DNA from: Diploptera punctata
Taxonomy: Eukaryota > Arthropoda > Insecta > Blattodea > Blaberidae
DNA length: 64,000 nt
Assembly (NCBI GenBank): GCA_030220185.1
Contig: JASPKZ010007797.1
Coordinates: forward strand, 2,152,001 to 2,216,000
Direction of reading: 5' to 3'
Part shown: in pieces, positions 52,674 through 63,456 of the stretch
Layout: every line of letters begins with the position of its first letter
How positions within the stretch are numbered: position 1 is the stretch's first letter
Translations under genes and position numbers: made by a program
Notes under the pieces: model-generated
Databases searched by the model: none
What the model saw: only the letters and a program-made list of their open reading frames with translations
What the model was told of the DNA's origin: nothing

Positions 52674-53367
52674 CACCGGTGTGGTCTCAAGGTAGCGTGC
52701 TGCCTTGTCACGCAGCGGGCCCGTGCTCGAATCCCGGTCGGGACAGGCTCCTGAGTGAGGTTTTTCTCGGGGTTTTTCTTCACCTGTAAGACAAATGCCA
52801 GGAAGCATAGGGCTCAACGGTCCCCGAAAATCATCCGGCCATCATCATCGTCCTTGTCCCGCGCCGTAGCCGAGTGGTTAAGGCAGGAAGCCTTGGCGCA
52901 GAGCTACGAGACTTGCGCTGATTCGAGTCTCCATGGGGGAAGAAATTTTCTCCTGGCATTTCGGCCAGTATGGGACCGGTGCCCACCCAGTGACGTGAGG
53001 CATTTGGGTAGCTACAATAAGTAGCGGCTCCAGGTTGAGGAAACAGCTATAACGGCTGGGGGACTCGACATGCTGACCACATGTCACCCCCTACACTGAC
53101 TGATGATCATTACCTCTGTGATTGACACATGTGGATGTGAGGGGCCAGCAGCCGGCTGGTAGGCTAAGGGACTTCTAGGCCTGTCGCGCCAGGAGTTTTT
53201 TTTATCATCATCGTCCTTATCATTATCATCATCATCCTTCACCGGTGTGCAAAGCAACGGGAAGCTACCACACATATAATTCCCTATTAAAGCTGCAAAG
53301 CATAGCATGAAAATGCTATGATTGCAGTGAAAGACCTGCCCTCGGGCAGAATTACTATGGATGGATG
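52674..53367 (+). mobile_element. SINE-A copy 9, interrupted by SINE-B
   Basis: GTATATATTGTT (52662-52673) and GTATCTATTGTT (53368-53379) flank it, one mismatch. The SINE is split inside its CAT-rich body and resumes after SINE-B; terminal hairpin CTGCCCTCGGGCAG. Confidence 0.92.
52856..53203 (+). mobile_element. SINE-B, full copy, 15-bp TSD
   Basis: ATCATCATCGTCCTT at 52841-52855 and 53204-53218. Class II tRNA-like head (GCCGTAGCCGAGTGGTTAAG, GATTCGAGTCTCC), 348 bases, ends in a T8 run. That run could act as a pol III terminator. Confidence 0.93.
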
Positions 53368-53379
53368 GTATCTATTGTT

Positions 53380-53944
53380 AACGTATTTAATTACGATTAA
53401 TTGCCAAATATACGTGCTGTATGTCTCTTCAAACTAGGAATAATAACAATGTATATTTAATTAAATGTAAATGTAGTAAAACTCAAAATAGTTATGAGGT
53501 GGTGTCCATGAACATGTTCAAAACTCTTCCAGATGGTATAAAGATTCTTCCTGTTTAAAAATTTAAAAGAACAATTAAATCAGTATAGACTTTGGACCCT
53601 CTTTACAGTATCTATCATTATTACTGATTGACATTGCCATACATTGTACTACGTTTTGACAACTATCTATTTATTATGGAGATGAGTGGAATGAAAGTGC
53701 CCTCTACATTGTTATGTCGGTTCTACTCTCATGACCCATACCTCCACTTTGGGATAGCCTCCCGTTGGCTTCTTCTGCCCTTTTTTATTGCTCAGGCTCG
53801 GACTCATGAGGCAATACTCTAGTGGGCGCTCTATCTATCTACAATAGCATAACAGTCAAATGTTGGGCGTTAGCCTCTCCTTTGTTAGAAGTTACTAGAA
53901 CAAATTAATTTAGTTACGTTTATTTTTCTACCGATATCATGAAT
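53380..53944. other. Mostly unassigned; possible LINE tail near 53510-53600
   Basis: ATGAACATGTTCAAAACTCT...AATTTAAAAGAACAATTAAA resembles a CR1-type FK-L C-terminus, but too little is left to be sure. Nothing else recognised. Confidence 0.3.
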
Positions 53945-54394
53945 TCTGTGCGGTCAACATACCGACCCAATGAGACATCTAGTAGACAACTAAGGTATTA
54001 CTAGGACTATTTAACTCATGCCCCAAATGGGAATCAATGACCAATCGCGTTTCAATGAATTTTGATTTACAACCAATCACAGTCGTGTTCACCTGGAATT
54101 TATCAAATAAGTTTATCATATTATTGAAAGCTCCTTTTTAACATTCTAAATAGACCAGAGCATTATTTTGTAGTGAGTGACTTTTATAAAAAATACGTCT
54201 ACCAGATTGTATATATAGTGCACGATGTAAACAGATAGTGCTTGCGGGATATAATATAAAACATTTTGTAGTAATTGATTATACCACAAAAAAGAAACCA
54301 ATGTTTGCACTTTCTTAGACGTATTATTTCCCAGGTAATAACGTTCCAGAAAAATATAATTGGCGTATTTACATCATAGGACATCAGAAATTAA

Positions 54395-56196
54395 TTGAAT
54401 CAGTCATTTCGAAAAGAGATCATCTACAGTTGATCAAATTTTACAGGAGAGGCAAAAAACTGATTAAATTTCTCCAGGATAAAGCTATGAATCTGAAATT
54501 TCTACGGAATAATTTTCATGCCCATTCACGTTTACTAACCGATTTACAAGATTTTCTTGTTGTTGGTTTTTCCGGAAAACTAATTACAATTTTCCGGAGA
54601 TGATCCCTTTTCGAAATGAACGAAGAAAAGTTTATTAAATTTAACACATTACGTTGAAAAAATTTATTATTGTGAAATAACTACATACATGGAATAATAT
54701 TGTATACATTTTATTACTTGGAAGTGACTATAAAAAAATTACACCCGAAAAATTTCGTCATTGAACATCTTCGGCGTTCTCTACTACTTCAGCTGTAGTT
54801 GTAGGCCATTTGAATAAATCATCATAAAAATATCGATGGATATCAGAAATGTAATGATAAAGTTTATTTACATCATCCATTTTTTTGTGATTGATTGGTA
54901 CTTTGCTGTTGTGGGCAGGGTGTGTTTTCACATCTGGTATTTGCAGTATTTCTGGGGGCTTTGGTATGAGCAAGTTGAACTCTTGTTCCCCGAAAATGGC
55001 GTCAATGAATTTCCGGCCGATTACGATTCCAGGCTTGTCACTATTACACTCAAAATGTATTTATTGTAAAATAATGTTTTTGTTCCTTTGGAACACCTTT
55101 ACCCATACTCTCTTTGGACAACACTTTCTTTTTTAAAAATATTCGTCACCATTGTTGAAAATTTATAATGTCCGTATGATGAATTTTCTTCAAAGAAAAC
55201 TTGTTGGTTTGAGAACAACTACTTATGAAGCCCTCATATTCCTCCGGAGTATAAACGCGGTCGTGACGTCGGATTTTGCGTTTCACTACCGCAAAATTTC
55301 TATCGCAGTCATTGAAGGAAAGTATATTGTAACTTTAGTGCATTTTCCTGTCATCGTAAGGGCGAGAATGACTGAAAGGAACGGCGTGGACATCTAAAAT
55401 TGAATTAAAATTGGAATTTAAACTTACGTAATAATGAAATAAAATTGTGCAGGTACAGCGTTTTCAATGTTAGGTTCAAACTGACTTAATATTGCTTACC
55501 CACAATCCTCTCCTGTTTTTCGATCCGGAATTTGAGTTTTGGCGTGGTCCTTGATTATGTTGTGCAAATATTTTTCTATTGTCTGATCCCTTTCTTTCTC
55601 TCAGTCGAACGACCGCTTTCGTCAGATTCCGACGATTCCGAAACAGATTCATTAATATTATCATCATTATTACACGGCTGACGGCCTCACAAGAGTGTAA
55701 TTTCAATAAACAACTTCACTATGTAACGTTCAGATCTCAACTGATACGATTGTAATCTACTTAATATTATTCTTCTTATATTGTTATAGTGTTTATGTTA
55801 TTTAGGCCTATAGTTGTTACAAATATGTTAATAAGGTCTCTCATTTGGGTGAATGATCTGTATTTCAAGTGCCCTGCATTAAATAAATAACAATTGTAGC
55901 ATGATTTTAATGTTGTTTACTTTGAATAACACAGAAAGAGTGCAAAGGGCATTCAGGACACATATGCAGCTGAAGTCAAGATCACATTCGTGCGTCAGTC
56001 TGTTCGAAAAGGGAACAACTCGGCGAGTTGATCCTTTTTCGAAATGACTACCTGAAAGGTAAAGTGGTAAAATAATTGTGTATTTGATCTATTCTCACGC
56101 GGAATCGATGTAAGGACATATGTAAACATGGAATAACGAAAAAAGTGAATTTCAGAAAAAATCGTAGATGATCCCTTTTCGAAATGACTGATTCAA
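54395..56196. mobile_element. 1.8-kb DNA transposon, 33-bp TIRs, TTAA target
   Basis: The terminal inverted repeats 54395-54427 and 56164-56196 (outer TTGAATCAGTCATTTCGAAA) differ at one base of 33. TTAA lies immediately outside both (54391-54394, 56197-56200), as for piggyBac- or Kolobok-like transposition. The motif GATCCCTTTTCGAAATGA occurs in both TIRs and again at 54602-54619 and 56030-56047, so subterminal sites repeat the terminal motif. A decayed transposase-like gene lies inside on the minus strand. Superfamily not assigned: the ends do not look like classic piggyBac. Confidence 0.85.
54758..55690 (-). pseudogene. Transposase-like gene, internally deleted
   Basis: The minus strand reads an acidic lead (NNDDNINESVSESSESDESG), then KDHAKTQIPDRKTGEDCG, a GT-AG intron (donor GGTAAGC near 55495, acceptor TTTTAG near 55393, ~104 bases), then CPRRSFQSFSPL. 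After a jump it continues SYNILSFNDCDRNFAVVKRK, DRVYTPEEYEGFISSCSQTN and DIINFQQW, and in another frame NSDKPGIVIGRKFIDAIFGE to KKMDDVNKLYHYISDIHRYF and a stop. The HS-x-L-CDR-F pattern and the 'KK(M/F)(D/K)DL..L..YI...H.FY' ending recall a large insect transposase-like family. The middle (catalytic core) is missing, and several stops and frameshifts are present. Confidence 0.65.
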
Positions 56197-56639
56197 TTAA
56201 TATACGGTTTGATGTGTTTCATTTTTTCTCCAATAGGATGCATTCTTACTATATTGCGATCCTTTGGCAATAAATAATGTGATCTGGTTGCAGTGATGAA
56301 TAAGTGAAACATTTGTTTTCGAACATCGCCGTTTACATTAAATATATAAATATTTTAAAATAACTATATTTAAATAATTATTTGTGAATAAACAGCTTAA
56401 TTTTATTCGTTGAATAGTCCTAACAAATGCCACTCTTGATTTCCAAATTTGGAAATCACTCGTGGCATTAGGCCGGTAAATTTTGCTTAGAGACCTCTTT
56501 ATTCAGGTTTAAGGTTTTTTACAAGCCTAAAAATATTCAGACTCGGGAGATGGACTCTCCGTACTACATATTTTAAAAACTTGAAGATTGCCAACCAAAC
56601 TATTTTTCCTAACATGAAATGTGATTTAAGGAGATATGA

Positions 56640-56820
56640 GCTGAATGAATGAGAAATAAAATTATGATGAATGGTATGGGGAAAGGAATATGTTGGTGGA
56701 AAGAAAATCGGGAAACGAGAGAATCCTTAGGGGGGAAAAAACTGAAAATACCAGGTATGGTCCACCACAATACCCGTCTAGAAACACCAGAATTCGAATC
56801 TGAAGAATAGGCCTACAGGC
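56640..56820 (-). mobile_element. SINE-D, diverged copy 2
   Basis: The complement has a B-box-like GATTCGAATTC near 56790, and the AATGGT...GGAAAGGAAT...GTGG...GGGAAAC order of 17085-17140. Confidence 0.45.
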
Positions 56821-57121
56821 AAAGAAGGAGGTAGGTCACTTTTTTTTTTTTGTAGAAATGGAGTTTGAAGTTTCATTAGGTTATCTATAGAAAGCACTAT
56901 TATTTAAACGTGTGAAACAGTAAAATGTACAGTTTAATCATGGTCTTATTTATCTTCAAAGTGTGGCTAACATGTAAGGATATTTATATGTTGTACAACT
57001 AAAAGTACCCACGTTTACTAGATGTTAAGGAAAAAAAAGCGTAAATTTATTTTCCTTGTTCTCTTTCTTGATCCTTTATATCTGTAATTTCAGTATGCAC
57101 ACATTATTGAGTAACACTTAA
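56821..57121. other. No feature recognised
   Basis: Unassigned AT-rich sequence. Confidence 0.35.
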
Positions 57122-57865
57122 GAAATTAGGACTGGAAGTAAATATCAATAAAACTAATGTAGGTGGTCACACACAGAAATACTTTATATAATGGAAATGG
57201 AAAGCTAATCAAATGAGGGAAATTTTGAGGAAGTGGCTGAATTCAAGTACCTAGTAATAATATAATCACAAATAGGAATGGGATGCAGAAAGAAATTAAA
57301 CATAGTCTCAATTCTGGAAATGCGTGCTATACATTACAGAGATTTTTGACGCCCCAACTCCTTTCAAAAAAAGTTACTGAAAATATATAAAACTGTTATT
57401 CTCCCAGTTATATTATATGGATGCGAAACATAGACTCTTATTTATGGGAGGAAAGGAGATTACGAGTATTTGAGAATAAAGTTCTTAGGACAATTTTTGG
57501 ACCAAAGAGAGATGAACAGACAGGTGAATGGAGAAGACTTCATAACAGTGAACTACATGGTCTTTATAGGAAACCAGATATAATAAGAACAGTTAAGTCT
57601 CATAAACTGCGATGGCAGGACATGTGTGGCACGAATGGGGAATGGAAATGAGGCATGGGAACTTCTTGTAGGAAAACCAGTGAGATAACGCCCAGTTTGT
57701 TGACCAAGAATGAGGTGGGAGAATAACATTAACCACAATTTGAGGGAAGTAGATTATATAGGGAGTGATCGGAAAACAATAGCTCAGGATAGGGATGTAT
57801 GGAGAGCTTATGTCCGCGCGGCCATGAGCCTAAGTGTTTGATAGTGCCAGTGAGTTAGTTAGCTA
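57122..57865 (+). mobile_element. RTE-1, degraded 3' copy
   Basis: Starts AATTAGGACTGGAAGTAAAT and ends GTGCCAGTGAGTTAGTTAG. Multiple small indels; the best frame is 57421-57651 (LRVFENKVLRTIFGPKRDEQ, TGEWRRLHNSELHGLYRKPD). It contains the GGAGAAGACTTCATAAC bases deleted from the full-length copy. Confidence 0.9.
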
Positions 57866-57867
57866 TC

Positions 57868-58215
57868 TTCTTCTTCGGCTTTCCCCCACTTATAGGTTTG
57901 CCGCTTTCAGTTTTCATTTATTTCTATCATACCAATCTCCTTCTTCCAAATTCCTATCATCCATTAGGCCTATAGTTCTGACAAGTTTTGCATTTCAATC
58001 TTGGGCTGCCATTTTTATTTCTTCCAGGGGGTGGCCATTGGTACATATTTTTAGCCATCTTTCATTTCCCATTCCTTGTTAATGGCCATACCATTTAGGA
58101 GTTTGATTTTCAATCCTCATAACAACAGATGTGGGACATTCATTTCTTTCCAAAGGAATTCATTTCTTATTTTATCCTGTCTTGTTTTTTGAAGGCTTCT
58201 TCTAAGTTAGAAATG
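57868..58215 (-). mobile_element. LINE C-terminal fragment
   Basis: Minus strand: LEEAFKKQDRIKNEF, NGMAINKEWEMKDG and a UTR ending CTT/AAG-like (57870-57878). Heavily frameshifted. Confidence 0.5.
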
Positions 58216-59033
58216 TATAATATTTAAAATTAGTTACTTTGGTGTTTCATTGCAGGTAGGAGACCTGTGGTTGGACCTCTTCAGGATATGTGGTCAGGAT
58301 ATTCTATCATAAAAATGGATCGACCTTGACTGCATCCCAAGTGGCTTGAAAGAGGTACTTCTATAAGGTAGGCTCATCTCACTGCTAACAAAGACATGTA
58401 AAGCACGAGATTAATGAAGCAGTCACTTGTTACTTGCATAAAGAGAATAATAAATGACTCTCACCACAAGCTACATGGTATCTATAGTGCTGGTACATTG
58501 AAATCGCCGCGTCGCCATTTTAGATTAAATATATATTATAAATTTGTGTAATTTTAACCAGTGAGTAAATTGAATTTTAACGAAATTTTATATTTACAAA
58601 TTTAGTCATCCCTTTGCTAAAGGGTCTTTTCATGTCTAGAAAAAATATTATTGCACTTATGGGAATGCTGTTGCTACTTGACGCCTCAGACTGAGTGACA
58701 GAGATGGAAATATATCTCCCTCTACTCCTCCTAGCATAAATAGAGCAGCATAATTGAAGGGCATTATGTAAGTTTCGAGAAAAATAGTTTAAAGTTTAAG
58801 TTAATCTTCGCTATTTATTGTAGCTACAAACTAACAATAGGCTACTGGACATTGCAAGTTATTTTCCTTGTTTGACAGTTACGCAGCTACAATCTAACAG
58901 CGGGAACGTTTGGCGCTTGGCTGTATGCTGCAACTTATACAGATTAGCATTTATGAAGATCTGGTTTCACAGCAGTTTGTTGTAAAACATAGAATCTCTG
59001 ATAGGACTGATGACGTTTACATTTTTCTTGAAT
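58216..59033. other. No feature recognised
   Basis: About 0.8 kb without an element I can name. Confidence 0.4.
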
Positions 59034-59364
59034 CCATCCATAGTAATTCTGCCCGAAGGCAGGTCCTTCGCTGCAATCATAGCATTTTCATGCTATTCTT
59101 GCAGCTTTACTAGGGAATTGTAGGTGTGGTAGCTTCCCGTTGCTTTCCATACCGGTGAAGAATGATGATGATAATGATAAAGATGATGATGGCCATATGA
59201 TTTCGGGGACCGTTTGAGCCTTAAAGTTTTCCTGACATTTGTCTTACAGGTGAGGAAAAACCCCGATAAAAACCTCACCCAGAAAAATTGCCCCGACCGG
59301 GGATCGAACCCGGGCTCGCTGCGTGACAAGGCAGCACGCTACCTCGAGACCATAGCGGTGGACG
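59034..59364 (-). mobile_element. SINE-A copy 10 with TSD
   Basis: TTTCTTGAAT at 59024-59033 and 59365-59374. Complete, minus orientation, terminal hairpin CTGCCTTCGGGCAG, ATGG tail. Confidence 0.93.
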
Positions 59365-59488
59365 TTTCTTGAATAATAAGGCTATATTTAAAGATTTGGA
59401 GCTAAAATTGAATAGTTGCCCCGAAATTAGATATAACACACAAAAATTCTGAAATTGACTTTTCAGTGGATTACTGATATATCTGGAG

Positions 59489-59489
<1 letters not shown>

Positions 59490-59544
<55 letters not shown>

Positions 59545-59545
59545 C
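59490..59545. repeat. ATT array
   Basis: About 18 ATT units at the 5' edge of the LS LINE. Confidence 0.95.
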
Positions 59546-61727
59546 ATCCATATTTTAATAAGAGTGACGATAAGAAAGAGAAATTGGAGACATCAGAAAT
59601 TACGCACACACCGCTATATAATACTCAGTTGTTAGAGGACGACAGTATTTTATACCTTTACCGCAAGAGGCTGGATGAAAAGTTAAATCAAAATACATTT
59701 GATATTCCTGAAAAACAATATCAGTATATTGTCGAAAATATACATATGACTGCTAGGGAGGCTTTGGGAGAAAAGGAAATGGAGAATAAGAAAACTTATT
59801 TTTGGAACAAGGAGATTAAGAATGATGTAGATGATAAAAAAGTAAATATCTGAAATGGTTAAGTACAAAAAAAATTACGGACAAAATGGAGTATAAAAAA
59901 GCACAAGCAAAGGTAAGAAAGAAGGTTACAGAAGAAGAGAATAAATATTGGGAAAGAACCTGTCAAAGAATTCAGACTTATATTGGAGGAAAAAGGTGTT
60001 CGGAGGCGTGGAGAACTTTGAAAAATTTAAGAAAGCCAGGACACAATAAAATCAATATTCAGGGAATTTCTTTAAATGAATGGAAATTATATTTTAGCAA
60101 GCTATTGACTGAAGACCGTTTGGAATTTTTAAGTGGAATTTCAGAGGAAACTGATGATCAAAACAGAACGAGTATACATTTAGATATTGAGACAGTAGAG
60201 ATAGCAATTGGAAGTTTACAAAACGGAACGGCTTGTGGGGAATAAGGAGTACAGCCAGAATTAATTAAATATGGTACAAGGAAATTATTTGAATTGTTAA
60301 GGAGCCTTTTTGAGAGATGCCTAAACGGAGAAGATGTACCAGTAAAATGGAAATTGGGTTGATATCAGTCATTCATAAAAAAGGAAGAAAAGATGAGTGC
60401 AATAATCATAGAGGAATCACTGTAATGAATGTTTTTAGCCGTATATATGGAAAAATAATCAAATACTCTTTGGAAGAAAATTATAAACATAAGGAGGATG
60501 AAGTACAAGCAGGCTTTAGGTCTGAGAGATCTACAATTGATCATATATTTGTAGTAAAACAATTGATTGAAAAGACGAATGATAACAACCAACAAGTTCA
60601 GTTCACATTTGTGGATTTAGAAAAGGCATACGACACTGTACCTTTACAAAAGTTGTGGGAAGCATTAGAAGATATGGCCATAAACGATACAATTTTTAAT
60701 GCAGTAAAAAATTTGTATAAAAATGCAGTATCTAAAATTAAAATTGGAAAAAATATATAAGAAGAAATTAAAATAACAAAAGGCCTTCATCAAGGTTGTG
60801 CATATCACCAACATTATTTAAGATATTTATACATAAAGCACTGTCAAACTGGAGCAAAAAATGTTCAGGAATGGGAGTACCAATTGGAGATGGATAACAG
60901 ATACAATATAGCCTAGGCTATACACTGTTATTTGCGGATGACCAGATAATAATTGCTCAAGAATATGAAGACATGGAGTTTATGTTCAGAAAATTATTGG
61001 ACGAATACGATAACTGGGGTTTGAAAATAAATTTAGAAAAAAACATTTTATACGGGATGTGGAGCCGAAACCCAAGATTTGATATTTGAAAATGAAAAGG
61101 GGTATAATAGAGGATGTGAAGAATTTGAGTATCTGGGAGTAAAATTAGATAAAGAGGATAAACAAGAAAGTGATATTAAGAATAGAATATATAAAGGTAG
61201 AGCAATAACAGCAATGATAAATGGAGTTTTATGGAACAGACATATAACCAGAAAAAAATAAGTTACAGATATATAATTCAATAGTGAGAAGTACTGTCAC
61301 ATATGGAGCTGAAGTTTGGAAATTCAACAAAAACTTAGAACAAAAAACGTATGTCGATAGAAATGGATTTCTTGAGGAGAGCAGCAAGATGTTCAAAATT
61401 AGACAAAATAAGAAATACTGTCATAAGAGAAAAATGAATATTGGTTATTCAATAGTAGATTATATACGGTATAAGCAATTAAATTGGAATGGGCACGTAC
61501 GACGAATGCAAGGAGAAAGATTACTCAGGAAAACATTGGAATGGTGTCCACCTGGAAGAAGGAGGAGAGGAAGACCTCGAAACTCGTGGATGCAGGAAAT
61601 AAGAACTGGAATGAGATCAAGAGGATTGGAGGACATGGATTGGATGGAGAGAGACGAGTGGAGAAGTAAAATAAAACTTCAGACACAGAAAGATGTGTAA
61701 ACATTAAAATTCTGTATATAAATAAAA
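59546..61727 (+). mobile_element. LS LINE: linker, reverse transcriptase and C-terminus, decayed
   Basis: The first recognisable part is the endonuclease-to-RT linker (YNTQLLEDDSILYLYRKRLD, 59610-59690). Then come AYDTV-type motif A (VQFTFVDLEKAYDTVPLQKL), the fingers KGRKDECNNHRGITVMNVFS, a broken motif B (KGLHQGC, frameshifted), and motif C LLFADDQIIIAQEYEDMEF with FADD intact. The thumb FEYLGVKLDKEDKQESDIKN and C-terminus KQLNWNGHVRRMQGERLLRK, GRRRRGRPRNSWMQEI run to a stop at 61700. Stops at 60243 and 60758 and several frameshifts break it into 119-, 147- and 138-codon pieces. The endonuclease is missing, cut at the ATT array. Related to LU at 10170-11130. Confidence 0.88.
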
Positions 61728-61773
<46 letters not shown>

Positions 61774-61780
61774 GTCGGCC
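61728..61780. repeat. ATT array: LS tail and SINE-E boundary
   Basis: About 17 ATT units after AAATAAAA. Probably the 3' tail of the LS LINE. Confidence 0.93.
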
Positions 61781-61782
61781 GC

Positions 61783-62190
61783 GGTGGACTAGTGGTTATG
61801 CTCCTTGCCTCTGGTCCCGAGGATCGCGGGTTCAAACCCGGCCGTGGTCGATGGATTTTTTAGGACGGAAAAATCCAAGGAGCAAGTCCTCCGGGAGGGA
61901 CTTTAAGCCGTGGGTCCCGAGTCTGAAGATTTTCAGGCTCGTAAAAAATCCTTAAGCCCGAATGAAAAGGCCTCTAAGCAAAATTTACCGAATTTTCCCG
62001 TCCTAGTACTACCTTGGTTTCCTAGATGTCAGTATGAGGCGGATACGCTGACCACGGACCACTCAAAATGACATCTATACGAAAACAAGTGTAACTAAAT
62101 TTAGTATGGTTCAAATTCTTCCCTGTCGGGGGAGAGCGCCTAAATCTCTGTAAATGGAAAACATAGGCTTACAATACAATACAATTATTA
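61783..62190 (+). mobile_element. SINE-E, most complete copy
   Basis: tRNA-like head: GGCCGCGGTGGACTAGTGGT (A-box side) and B box GGGTTCAAACCC, with a pairing 3' side CCGGCCGTGGTCG. The body has CTCCGGGAGGGACTTTAAGC, and the 3' half CCTAGATGTC...GTGTAACTAAATTTAG ends in AATACAATAC repeats. Other copies are at 31225, 45938, 50085 and 53945-56560. Confidence 0.88.
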
Positions 62191-62629
62191 TTATTGCGGC
62201 GTGAATACTAAATGTTAAACTGGCATTGTAATATCAAAAATTAGAAAAATTGCCGCCCGGTCCATAGTCCATGTTGACCCATGCAGAAATAGAACCTTGC
62301 AGGAAACGCATCATCACGACAATCTGTTGTCATAGCAACAGTCAGGAGATTAATATTTTTTTTTCTTACACACGTCGTAACAAAGTGTGCATGTGTATAT
62401 ACTCGTAATACCTGAAGTTTTTCAATGCGTGGGACATTGAGCTAACATTGACTTTTTTCAATGTAAATACACCTACTTGATAGACTTTTCATCTGCCGCC
62501 TCCGATATAGTCGCCAATCGATTCCAAACACGCCAGCCGTTTCAAATTATCTTACGCATATTCTATTAAATTACTTTCCAATTTCTGATAGGATAGCAAG
62601 ATTACTTAGCGATATAAGTAGATGGTAGA
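62191..62629. other. No feature recognised
   Basis: Unassigned. Confidence 0.35.
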
Positions 62630-62669
62630 ATTTATTAGACTTAAGTGGATAACTTCAAATACTTGGGTT

Positions 62670-62670
<1 letters not shown>

Positions 62671-62742
<72 letters not shown>
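62671..62742. repeat. AAT then AAG array
   Basis: AAT repeats (62671-62714) pass into AAG repeats (62715-62742) that merge with the first RTE-1 bases, GAAGACTACATAAC. Confidence 0.93.
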
Positions 62743-62743
<1 letters not shown>

Positions 62744-63085
62744 ACTACATAACAATGAACTACATGGTCTTTATAGGAAGCCAGATATAATAAGAACAGT
62801 TAAGTCTCGTAGACTGCGATGGACAGGACATGTTGCGCTTATGGGGAATGAAAGATGTGCATGGAAGCTTCTTGTAGGAAAGCCAGAGGGAAAACGCCCA
62901 GTTGGTAGACCAAGAATGAGGTGGGAGAACAACATTAACTATGATTTAAGGGAAGTAGATTATACAGGGAATGATTGGAAAGCATTATCTCAGGATAGGG
63001 ATGTATGGAGAGCTTATGTCCGCGCGGCCATGAACCTTCGGGTTCGATAGTGCCAGTGAGTAAGAGTAAGTAAGTAATAATAATA
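62743..63085 (+). mobile_element. RTE-1 3' copy, open reading frame
   Basis: The coding part LHNNELHGLYRKPDIIRTVK to NLRVR* is unbroken; tail GTGCCAGTGAGTAAGAGTAAG. The array on its left and the AAT run on its right show insertion in a microsatellite. Confidence 0.9.
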
Positions 63086-63089
63086 ATAA

Positions 63090-63456
63090 TGTTTTATTTA
63101 TTCTGGCAGAATTAAGGTCATAAGGTCTATATTTGACAATATAGATATACACTATACTATTTATAAAGAGTTAAAATATATTAAATGTAGTAATGTAAAT
63201 TTCTTATGCAAACAACATTTTATACAATAACAACATTAATAATACTTACGATAATGATGATGATAATAATAATAATATAATATTAATGATAATAATAATA
63301 GTATAAATATGATAAATTATACGAGAAACACCAATTAATATATGTACCTTAACTGGGTAATGATGAAGTCGAGGTTAGAGCAAATATAAATTTAGATTTC
63401 TTTTGAAACGTGCCAATGTCCGGCAGCCCCTTATTTCTTGTGGTAGGGAATTCCAA
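63090..63456 (-). mobile_element. CR1-like LINE 3' end
   Basis: Minus strand: WNSLPQEIRGCRTLARFKRN-type ending, read from GGAATTCCCTACCACAAG, with a UTR ending AGACCTTATGACCTTAATTC and TAAATAAA. Same group as 22396-22893. Confidence 0.7.

Larger units (their letters stand above)
54004..56473 (+). repeat. R1 repeat, copy 4, interrupted
   Basis: The left part (54004-54182) and right part (56197-56473) match R1 copy 1. About 170 bases of R1 are missing. The gap holds ~210 unassigned bases and the TTAA transposon. Its right end shows the perfect hairpin GATTTCCAAATTTGGAAATC. Confidence 0.7.
53945..56560 (-). mobile_element. SINE-E split by R1 (outer level of a nest)
   Basis: 53945-54003 is the SINE-E 3' part (complement: CCTAGTAATACCTTAGTTG). 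56474-56560 is the adjoining SINE-E middle (complement: TCCCGAGTCTGAATATTTTT...GCAAAATTTACC). Between them lie R1 copy 4 and a TTAA-type transposon. About 10 bases of SINE-E at the junction are missing or changed. Confidence 0.65.

Noticed and set aside
54836..55397. Plus-strand frames (77, 81 and 81 codons) inside the TTAA transposon
   Set aside because: The minus strand carries the transposase-like similarity; the plus frames are shadows.
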